DNA of 31,445 nt, from the NCBI GenBank assembly GCA_016200155.1, contig JACQFG010000352.1, positions 1-31,445 on the forward strand, read 5' to 3'. Numbering within the stretch: position 1 is the first letter of the stretch; each line of letters begins with the position of its first letter. A program made the translations under genes and the position numbers. Positions 15,868-24,800 of this stretch are shown here, in pieces. Below the pieces are notes generated by a model that searched no databases, had not been told where the DNA came from, and saw only the letters and a list, made by a program, of their open reading frames with translations. Origin of the DNA: Planctomycetota bacterium. Its GTDB lineage: Bacteria; Planctomycetota; Planctomycetia; Gemmatales; Gemmataceae.

Positions 15868-18573
15868 TTACGCGGCCATCGCTTCGTTCAGTTCTTTGAT
15901 GATCGCTTCCAGCCTTTCGGCAAAGACGCGGTTGGCCTTGCCCCAGCCACCTTCCCGCGAAAAGATCGGGATCACGTCGAAGTCCTCGCGGTCAATGGAT
16001 AGATTTTCTATCAAATGCGCCCGGATGCGGTCCAGCCAACATTGCTGTTCTTCGCTGAACGTGTGCCCTTGCATGATGCGGGCAAGGGCTCGGTCCACGC
16101 GCTCGGCGGCAGTCAGCAGCGGCTCTTCGTCCTTGGCGGCATGTTTCACCATTGAGATGATATCCACGAGGCTCTTGCCATACGCGGCGGCGTGGACCTT
16201 TTGCAGGTTGTCCACGGTGAAGCGTTCCTTCGTGGCGGCGAGCTGCGTGCGCAACTCACTCAAGGTGTCGGTGCCCCAATGCTGCGGGCGATCCAGCAGG
16301 ATGCTAATCGCTTCGATCTGCGCCGGATTCTCCTTGACGAAGCGAGCGAAGGCGGCGAGATAGTCTTCGGGTTTGTACTCCTTGCCGTCTTCGCCGCGGA
16401 TGAGCCAGGTCGAGGATACGGTATCGGTCGCGTCGATGGCTCTGGTGAAGGTCCGTTTCGCACGCGGGTAGTTTACCATGAGATCCTGGAAATTCGGACT
16501 ACGAAGCAATTGCATCGCGGCGGTGAAGTCATCGGCCAGCTTCTTCGGCAGTTCACTTGCGTATTTCGCAAGATCGCCGGCGGGCACGTAGGCAGCGAAC
16601 ATCGCGCGGGCCTCGCTCGGCATTTCCTTGTCGATGCGTTGCAGCCGTCTCACCAGACAGCGGACGTTGTAGGCGCGATCGCGATTGTTCCAGATGTCGT
16701 CGATGATCTCGGCAATCGTCTTTGACGGCTTGTCCGGCGGATCGGCCGTGAAGGCCGAGGCATCCTTGAAATACTTGAGCAGCGTGCCATCGAAGCAATC
16801 GAAGACAACGAAATGCGATTTCGGCGGATCGAGGTCCTTGCAAAGGCGCGTGCCGCGTCCGAGCATTTGTTCCCAAAGAATGCGGCTCCTCACGGGGCGC
16901 AGGAAGACGATGAATTCCAGCGCGGGGATGTCGACACCGGTCGTGAGCATATCGACCGAGACGACGATTTTCGGATCTGGCCGATTGCGAAATTCACGGA
17001 TACGCTGCAAAGGCCGATCGACCGTCGGGCTGCCCGTGATCTTCTGGACGAAGCTCTCGCCGCGGCCAAATACCTCGCGGCAAATCTTCACCAGCTCATC
17101 GGCATGCGACGTGTGAGGCAAATCGTTGGCGGCGAAGATCAGCGTCTTGGGGAAACGGCCGTAGGTCGCTTCGTGTTCCAGTGCGTATTTTTTGATCTCC
17201 TCGATAATGCGCCGATTCGATTCGGGTACGGTGACCTTGCGTTCCACTTCGGTCGTGTCGAACTGGCGTTCGTCTTCGAGCAGATCGAGCGTTTCGCTTC
17301 CGGTGTCGGGGTCGATCTGGCCAACTTGTTCGCCCTCCTTGAGGAAAACGCCGTTGATCCGAACATCGGACTTGATGCTGACGGCGTCGAAATCGACGAG
17401 GTAGCCCTCGCGGACGGCTCGCTCATATTCGTAGCGGTACACCACGTCCTTGAAGTAAGCTTTCGTGTGGGCCGCCGGCGTCGCGGTCAGGCCGATCTTG
17501 ATGGCGTCGAAATGCTCCAGGGTGTTGCGCCAGACTGACAATTCGGCGGACGTATACCCGCGGTGACATTCGTCGGCGATGATGACATCGAAGGCGTGAA
17601 TCGGGATGTCGAGCCGGTCGGCGTCGTCCTCGGCTTCATCGTCCCCTTGCTCGAACATTGCCTGGCGCCCGAAGAGGTTGATCGCCATGCGCTGAATCGT
17701 ACAGACGTAGAGAAACGAATGGCTCGGCTGCGGCGCGAGCAGGTAGGCGGATGGCATGACCTTCGGGTCGAACTTCTCGCCTTCCTCCAGGTCCTCACGC
17801 CGGAATCGCTGACTGTAGACCTCGTATATCTTGTCGAACTTCAGGCCGGGCTCCGGCTCGAATGACGCGAAGGCGGTCACGGCCTGGGCGGCCAAGGCGC
17901 GACGGTCCACAAGGAACAGAATGCGTCGAGCAAGGCCAGATTTCATCAACCGATACGCCTGGTTGACCGTGGTGAAGGTCTTGCCGGTGCCGGTTGCCAT
18001 TGCGACGAGCATCTGCCGTTTGCGATCGCGGATCGCTTGCTCGACGGCCGTATTCGCTTCGATCTGGTAGGGCCGAATCCAGCCATGGGCGTTCGGTATC
18101 TGCAACAGCTTCGCGCAAGCGGCATCGAATTGGTGCGCCAGCATTTCCTCCAGCGCCGCGGGCGTCGGCAGGTCCGCGATCTTGCGTGACAGATTCAGCT
18201 GGTGCCGAACGTCGTGAAACCAGATGACTTCACCATTCGTGGAGTAGAGAAACGGTACGCGAAACTCGCCGAAGGAAAGCGGGTTCACGGCGGTGCCGCG
18301 GGAATAGCGCTCGGCTTGTACCAGGACGTTCTGCGGACCGAGGCTAAGCTTCTTCGCTTCGACGATGCCGAGGATCCGGCCGTTGACGTAGAGAGCATAG
18401 TCGGCGGGGCCGGTATCCGTGGGAAATTCTTCCACGGCGTGCTTCGTACAAGCCGATAGAGGCCTGGTGGCATTGAATGGCACGATCTCCCAACCGAGCG
18501 AGCGCAGACGCGTGTCGATGCGTTTCTTGCGCGTCAGCCATTCACTTTCGTAGTTCAGATCGGGCATGGACAT
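15868..18573 (-). CDS. hsdR: Type I restriction endonuclease subunit HsdR
   Basis: 901 residues, full length for the EcoEI-like group. N-terminal nuclease residues Asp58 and Glu72-Ala-Lys74 (GPADYALYVNGRILGIVEAK) are present. The SF2 translocase motor is complete: Walker A ATGTGKT (193-199), DECH (334-337), motif III TATP (363-366), motif V DMLTTGVDIP (541-550) and motif VI EQMLGRGTRL (568-577). The C-terminal helical domain (from about 700) should dock on HsdM/HsdS. It pumps unmodified DNA and cuts it at a distance. GGTGA a few bases before ATG 18573 serves as ribosome site. It is the first gene of the operon, with no frameshift seen. Confidence 0.95.
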   Translation of the reverse strand: MSMPDLNYESEWLTRKKRIDTRLRSLGWEIVPFNATRPLSACTKHAVEEFPTDTGPADYALYVNGRILGIVEAKKLSLGPQNVLVQAERYSRGTAVNPLSFGEFRVPFLYSTNGEVIWFHDVRHQLNLSRKIADLPTPAALEEMLAHQFDAACAKLLQIPNAHGWIRPYQIEANTAVEQAIRDRKRQMLVAMATGTGKTFTTVNQAYRLMKSGLARRILFLVDRRALAAQAVTAFASFEPEPGLKFDKIYEVYSQRFRREDLEEGEKFDPKVMPSAYLLAPQPSHSFLYVCTIQRMAINLFGRQAMFEQGDDEAEDDADRLDIPIHAFDVIIADECHRGYTSAELSVWRNTLEHFDAIKIGLTATPAAHTKAYFKDVVYRYEYERAVREGYLVDFDAVSIKSDVRINGVFLKEGEQVGQIDPDTGSETLDLLEDERQFDTTEVERKVTVPESNRRIIEEIKKYALEHEATYGRFPKTLIFAANDLPHTSHADELVKICREVFGRGESFVQKITGSPTVDRPLQRIREFRNRPDPKIVVSVDMLTTGVDIPALEFIVFLRPVRSRILWEQMLGRGTRLCKDLDPPKSHFVVFDCFDGTLLKYFKDASAFTADPPDKPSKTIAEIIDDIWNNRDRAYNVRCLVRRLQRIDKEMPSEARAMFAAYVPAGDLAKYASELPKKLADDFTAAMQLLRSPNFQDLMVNYPRAKRTFTRAIDATDTVSSTWLIRGEDGKEYKPEDYLAAFARFVKENPAQIEAISILLDRPQHWGTDTLSELRTQLAATKERFTVDNLQKVHAAAYGKSLVDIISMVKHAAKDEEPLLTAAERVDRALARIMQGHTFSEEQQCWLDRIRAHLIENLSIDREDFDVIPIFSREGGWGKANRVFAERLEAIIKELNEAMAA

Positions 18574-19126
18574 CTTTCACCGCAAGGCAATCACTTACGA
18601 AACAGTCTGCAACATACCTGAATGCTCGCAAAACGAAAGAGGCCAATGATTTTTCTTCACTGGCGGATTTCCCGCATCCGTCATGGCCGTTCCGCAGCCG
18701 TTGATTCGGAGCACTCGTGCCTTTGACGACGATGGCCGCTTTGCTCAGCGCAAACGGACAGCTCGATGATGGACAATCAGTAATTCGTCACTAACCCCGT
18801 GCTCTCGCGGCGAAATCAGTGAAAGTTGAGTAACTTGTCGCTGGTTCGATGCCGATCTGTGCCTGCGGAGCAAGTCTATTCTCTATTCAAACCTCGGCTC
18901 AGTCGCGAGCGGGATTTCAAAATTCCATTGATGTCAACCTGAAAAGTGCGGGGTAGAGGCGGGGTACGATAAAGATCTTCAAAAGGAAAGTGAAGTATCC
19001 CTCCAGAACCGACAGCCCAACCGCGGCGTTCCTCCGCCAAATTCGCGGCGTAACCAACATCGTCCCCTCGGACGCCAATTCGGCAACATTCGCCAAAAAA
19101 TGCGACCAGAGCGAGGTAAAGGACAA
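18574..19126. other. Non-coding gap upstream of hsdR
   Basis: No frame on either strand shows protein-like composition, and no tRNA or strong hairpin was found. The hsdR promoter should lie at its left end and point left, but no clear -35/-10 pair is visible. The GC content is lower than in the flanking genes. The stretch may hold decayed gene sequence. Confidence 0.4.
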
Positions 19127-19253
19127 CAAGGAACGCGCGACCGAGCATTACCACAGAGCCGTCCAGTTACTTGATGCGACCAAGCCGAATGACCGGGTAT
19201 TGAAACGATTCCGGGATGAAGCTCGGCAAGTGTTGATCGCGAACTTGCCGTAA
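19127..19253 (+). pseudogene. C-terminal remnant of a TPR/kinase-type protein
   Basis: About 40 codons read ERATEHYHRAVQLLDATKPN then DRVLKRFRDEARQVLIANLP, ending in TAA at 19251-19253. The pattern (helix, a short acidic turn, then LKRFRDEA) resembles the very end of planctomycete Ser/Thr kinases with TPR tails. There is no start or domain in front. The call rests on a short stretch. Confidence 0.35.
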
Positions 19254-19465
19254 TTGTAATAACCCGCAACGCATGAAATTGGTGGTCGCTCCCCTTCGGT
19301 AGAAAAAATTACCGCAGGAAACCCGGTCGTGGAAAAGCAAAATCTTTAAGGATTTCGTTTTCCAGCGCTCCCAACCAGCGTTAGAATCCAATTTCGTTCA
19401 TGGGCCCGCAGCGATCCCGCAAGCACTACGAGCCCACCTTGCCCATATCCTCCCAGAGGTCAGCC

Positions 19466-21832
19466 ATGAAGTTCACGACATTTGTTCGCGTGCTGTTCGG
19501 ACATCGCAAGGGCCGCACGATCTGCACGTCCAGGCGATGTCGGCCGGTGGTCGAAATGCTGGAGGACCGGCTGGCGCCGGCCCTTTTTGCCCCGGCCCAG
19601 AACTTTGCCGCGGGCGACGATCCGATCCGCATGACCGTGGGAGACTTCAACGGCGACGGCATCATGGACCTGGCCACCGTGCATTCCAGTGCGAGCGCTT
19701 TTGTCAATGTGCTCCTTGGCACAGGTAACGGCAATTTCATTACGGCGCCCGGCTCGCCATTTGCCGTTGGATTCGATGCGCGCGATTTGACCTCGGCGGA
19801 CTTCAACGGTGACGGCCTGTCCGATCTTGCCGTCCCGATCTACTCCGGTGCGCCGGGCCGCGGCGTCCGCATTTTTCTGGCGACGGGCGGCGGCCAATTC
19901 GCCGAAGCGGCGGGGTCGCCCTTTGGCCTTCCGCACTACGTGGAATCCATCGCGACCGCAGACTTCAACAACGACGGCAAGGCCGACCTTGTCGTCAACA
20001 GCAGGGAAGGCGACCATTTTACCGACACGGTGAGCGTCCTTCTCGGCGACGGGGCGGGCGGCTTTGGCGGTCCCCTCAATCTTAACGTTGGATCGGCCCC
20101 CTATTCCTTGGCCGTGGCAGATTGCAATCGCGACGGCAAACAAGACGTCATCGTCGTAAACTCCTTTTCCAACGCAATCCATGTCTATCTCGGGGACGGT
20201 GCCGGCGGTTTCGGCAACGCCATCAATTCCGCGGTCCCGCTGGCGCCGTACCGGGTTGGAGTCGGCGACTTCAACCACGATGGCACTCCTGGCACGCAGG
20301 ACGATGTCACGCAAATTCTGGTGGGAGACGGGACCGGCGCATTCACGCCGGCGCCGGGCGGCGCCAGTTTCGTCGGTGGGTCCAACGGGATTGTGGTTGG
20401 GGACTTCAACGGGGACGGCACACTGGACTTTGCCGCCGTTGGCACGTTCAGCGGTCCGGCCTTGGCGTTCGTGTACCTGGGTGACGGCAACCTTGGTTTC
20501 ACTCCCGCTTCCGGAAATCCGTTTACCGTCGGCGGCAATCCTCGCGCCATCGTCGCGGCAGATTTCGACCGCGACGGCCGACTCGACTTCGCCACGGCCA
20601 ACGGCGCCGACGACAACGTCAGCATCCTGCTCAACACACTGCCGCCGGACGTCCATTTGTCCTTCGCGTCCGCGGTCAATTTCAGCGCCGGCGATTTCCC
20701 CACCTTCGTCGCGACGGCAGACTTCAACCGCGACGGCCGAGACGACCTAGTCGTTGCCAATAGCAACTCCAATAACGTGAGCATCATGCTCGGTAACGGC
20801 AGCGGCGGCTTCCAGACGGCCGTCAACTACGGCGCAGGTTCAGGTCCCGTCTGGGTGGCGGTCGGCGATTTCAATCGCGACGGCAAGAAGGATCTCGCCG
20901 TCGCCAACCGATTCAGCGGCAACGTCAGCATCCTGCTCGGCAATGGCGACGGCACGTTTCAGGCTGCCGTCAATTATGGCGCCGGCAACGGTCCCATCTC
21001 TGTGGCCATCGGCGACTTCAATGCCGACGGCAGGTTCGATCTCGTCGTCGCCAACACGAACGGCGGCAACGTGAGCATCCTCCTGGGCAACGGCGACGGG
21101 ACCTTTCAGACCGCCGTCAATTATGCCGCGAGCTTTATTCCCAGCTCGGTCGCTGTCGGAGATTTCAACGCCGACGGCAAGGCCGATCTCGCCGTTGCCG
21201 ACGGCTGCAGCAACGTCAGCGTGCTGCTCGGCAATGGCAACGGAACCTTCCAGAACGCCGTAAACTACCCCACGGCGTCCGGCGCAACCTGTGTCGCCAT
21301 CGGCGATTTCAACGCCGACGGCAAACCCGACCTCGCCGTCACGGCCCATGACAATTCCAGCGTGAGCATTCTGCTGGGCAACGGCAATGGCACCTTTCAG
21401 ACTGCCGTCAATTATAGCGTGCGCCCCTTGCCCGAATCGATCCGGGTGGGCGATTTCAACGCCGACGGCAACTTGGACCTCGCCGTCGGCACGGTCAGCG
21501 ATGTGAGCATTCTGCTGGGCCTTGGCAACGGCACCTTCGCAACTGCCATCAATTTCGCCGCGAGCGGGCAACCTTACGACCTGGCGCTGGGGGATTTCAA
21601 CCGCGACGGCAAGACCGATATCGTCACCGCCAACAATGGCGGCAACAACGTGAGCCTTCTGCTCAACGACAGTCGGCGACAGCGACGACGGCAACCCCGC
21701 CAACGGCCTTACCCTGCGCGAAGCCATTCACCTCGCCAACGATGCGCCCGGCGGCAACACGATCCAGTTCAACCTCGGCGCAGGCGCCCACACCATCACT
21801 TTGTCAGGCGCCGAGCTGGCCATCACCGATGA
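19466..21832 (+). CDS. FG-GAP (VCBS) repeat surface protein, N-terminal part of a frameshifted giant gene
   Basis: Starts at ATG 19466 (AGAGG about seven bases upstream); an ATG at 19400 without a ribosome site is less likely. Basic residues 13-26 precede VVEMLEDRLAPALFAPA (29-45), a motif found at the N-terminus of many giant exported Gemmataceae proteins. Fourteen FG-GAP units follow, each with a calcium loop such as GDFNGDG..DLA. A linker (NTLPPDVHLSFASAVNF) separates units 7 and 8, so two seven-bladed propellers are likely; unit 5 carries an insertion. After NNVSLLLN near 21668 the frame turns to Arg-rich nonsense up to TGA 21832, while the real coding continues one base shifted. Role: probably adhesion or matrix structure. 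Confidence 0.85.
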   Translation: MKFTTFVRVLFGHRKGRTICTSRRCRPVVEMLEDRLAPALFAPAQNFAAGDDPIRMTVGDFNGDGIMDLATVHSSASAFVNVLLGTGNGNFITAPGSPFAVGFDARDLTSADFNGDGLSDLAVPIYSGAPGRGVRIFLATGGGQFAEAAGSPFGLPHYVESIATADFNNDGKADLVVNSREGDHFTDTVSVLLGDGAGGFGGPLNLNVGSAPYSLAVADCNRDGKQDVIVVNSFSNAIHVYLGDGAGGFGNAINSAVPLAPYRVGVGDFNHDGTPGTQDDVTQILVGDGTGAFTPAPGGASFVGGSNGIVVGDFNGDGTLDFAAVGTFSGPALAFVYLGDGNLGFTPASGNPFTVGGNPRAIVAADFDRDGRLDFATANGADDNVSILLNTLPPDVHLSFASAVNFSAGDFPTFVATADFNRDGRDDLVVANSNSNNVSIMLGNGSGGFQTAVNYGAGSGPVWVAVGDFNRDGKKDLAVANRFSGNVSILLGNGDGTFQAAVNYGAGNGPISVAIGDFNADGRFDLVVANTNGGNVSILLGNGDGTFQTAVNYAASFIPSSVAVGDFNADGKADLAVADGCSNVSVLLGNGNGTFQNAVNYPTASGATCVAIGDFNADGKPDLAVTAHDNSSVSILLGNGNGTFQTAVNYSVRPLPESIRVGDFNADGNLDLAVGTVSDVSILLGLGNGTFATAINFAASGQPYDLALGDFNRDGKTDIVTANNGGNNVSLLLNDSRRQRRRQPRQRPYPARSHSPRQRCARRQHDPVQPRRRRPHHHFVRRRAGHHR

Positions 21833-24800
21833 CTTGATCATCACGGGACCGGGAGCGAACCTGCTCACCATCGACGGCAATCTCGGTTCGCGCGTCTTCA
21901 ATATCTCCGCGAGTCACACGGCCGAGATTTCGGGCATTACGCTGACGCGCGGCGCGACCACGGCCGGCGCCATTCGCAATGACGGGTCCCTCGAGGTTGC
22001 CGATTGCATTCTTTCCGGTAACACCGCCGGCGCGATAAGCAACGTCGGCATCATGACGATTTCCAATTCCACGCTGGCCAATAATTCCGCCGAAAATGGC
22101 GGGGCCATTGCCACTAATGGCACGCTGACCGTCGCCAACTGCACGTTCTCGGGCAACTCCGCCGTGAACGTCGGCGGCGCCATCGAGAACCAGGGGGCGG
22201 CAATCACAACCATCACCGGTTCAAGTTTTACGGGCAACTCCGCGCCTAGCGGCGCAGCCATCGCCAACGCGAACAGACTGACGGTAATCAGTTCCACCAT
22301 CTCAGCCAACCAGGGCATAGGAATTCACACCTATACCGGCAGCGGGACCGTGACCGAGGTGATCGACAGCACCATCAACGGAAACGCGGGCAACGGCATC
22401 TTCAATGAAACCGGCTCCCTCACCGTCACGCGCAGCACGATCTCCGGCAACCAAAGCCCCACCGGCGGCGGCATCTTCGTGCGCGGCAACCTCAACATGG
22501 TCAACAGCACCGTTTCCGGCAACTCGACAACAGGCGGCGGCGGGGGCGGACTTGTCATCCAGGGTTCCAACAACTTCATCACCAACAGCACCATCACCAA
22601 CAACTCGGCCGGCTTCAGCGGCGGCATGCACATCGACAGCAACGTCTCCCTCAAGAACACCATCGTTGCCGGCAACACTGCGGGCTCCGGCGACCCCAAT
22701 CTGAACAGCAACTATGTCGAAACCGGACCCAATATCCTGAGCGGCAATGCCCTGCTCGGGCTGCTGCAGGGCAATGGCGGCCCGACCAAGACGCACGCAC
22801 TCCTGTCCGGCAGCCCGGCCATCGACGCCGGCATAAACACCGGCGCCCCGGCGACCGACCAGCGCGGCGTATCTCGTCCCAAGGGATCGGCCGTTGACAT
22901 CGGCGCCTTCGAAGTCGATCCCGACGTGACGACGCCGACGGCGGCGCTCGCCTCGGCCCCGACGGTCACTGCCGCCAATGCGGCCGGCAACAATCCGTAC
23001 CTCTTCACGGTAACCTTCAGCGACAACACCGCCATCGATGTCAGCACGCTGGACAACAGTGACGTGATGGTGAGCGGTCCGAACAGCTTCAACCAGGCCG
23101 CGACGTTCGTGTCGGTCAGTCCCAGCGGCAACGGCACGCCACGGATCGCGACCTATCGCGTCACCAAGGCCTGGCTGCCCGGCGACAACGGCACGTACAC
23201 GGTCGCTCTGCAGTCCAACCAGGTAAAGGACACAGCAGGCAACGCAGCAGCAGGCGGCGCCCTCGGAACGTTCCTGGTCGATCTGACGGCGCCCGTCGCG
23301 GCGCTGACTCACCCCCCAACGGTCAATATCGCCAACGCCGCCGGCAATAATCCGTACGTCTTCACCGTGACCTTCAGCGACAACACGGCCATCGACGTCG
23401 GCACGCTCGGCGACAGCGACATTGACGTGACCGGACCGAACAGCTTCAACCAGGCAGCCACATTTGACTCCGTCGACGTCAGCACGGACGGCACGCCGCG
23501 CGTCGTGAGGTATCGGTTCGCGAAGACCTGGACTGCCGCCGACAACGGCGCCTATACGATTTCTTTGCAGTCCAATCAGGTGAAGGACCCGGCAAGCAAC
23601 CCCGCGGCCGCCGGCAGCCTCGGAACGTTCCTGGTGAACCTGACGGCACCCACGGCGGCGCTGGCCTCGGCCCCGAACGTCAATGCCGCCGGTAACCCCA
23701 GCAATAATCCCTACACTTTCATGGTTACGTTCAGCGACGACACGGCCATCGACGTCGGCACGCTGGACAACACCGATGTCGTCGTGACCGGTCCGAACAG
23801 CTTCAACCAGGCGGCGACTTTTGTGTCGGTCAGTCCCAGCGGCACCGGTACGCCCCGCACCGCGACCTACCAGTTCGCCAAGGCCTGGTCTGCCACCGAC
23901 ACCGGCACGTACACGATTGCTCTACAGTCCAACCAAGTGAAAGATACGGCAGGCAACCCCGCGGCCGCCGGCAGCCTGGGGACCTTTAGTGTCCTGCGCG
24001 CTCTCTTTGCCGACAACTTCAATCGCAACTCCAGCCCAACGCTCGGCGTGCCGTGGACGACGCCGTTCGGCGCGTTCGACGTCGTGGCCCCGGCGTTCGA
24101 CGCAAACCTGGCCTATGCCCACGGCATTACTCTCAACACGAATCTCGCCACCCTTGCCGGACTCGTCGTCGCCGACGTCGATCTCTTTGCCGACGTCAAC
24201 CTTGCGACCGGCGCCCAGTCCGGGCTCATCGCTCGCTTCGTCGATTTCAACAACTACTATGGCGCCACGATCACCAAGGAACCGACCGGACTCTTCACCG
24301 CCCGCCTCGTCAAGTTCGTCGGCGGCGGCTACACCGAGCTCGCCGTTTTCGAAAATACCGCGGCCTCCGGCAAGCTGCGCCTGCGCGTTTTCGGCAACAC
24401 CTTGCAGATGTACTTCAACGACGTGCTGATCGGCGCCGCGATCGATTTCTCGCTCAACGCCGGCTCCGTCGGCATGCGCACCTTCGGCAACCTCGCGCAG
24501 CTTGACAACTTCCAGGTCTGGCCGATCACCACGACCATCGATCGCGTTGACCCGTTCACGCAACCCGACAACACCACGCTGAGCGATCCGTGGGTGCAGA
24601 GCGAAGGCTACTTCCGTACGATCAACAATCGTATCCAGGGGGGAGCGGCGGTCAATCGCGCCGTCATCCAGGCCGCGGTTGCGACCGACGTCGAGGTCCG
24701 CGCCAATATCGGCATCACAGGCAACGGCCACTTCGCCTCGCTGCTCGCACGCTACAACGGCGCGACCGATTCGTGGTATCAGGGAACCCTGGTCCGCGAC

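Noticed and set aside
18835..18860. tRNA T-arm-like GGTTCGATGCC, possible tRNA or attachment site
   Set aside because: The flanks do not pair as a T-stem and no acceptor or anticodon arm could be built.
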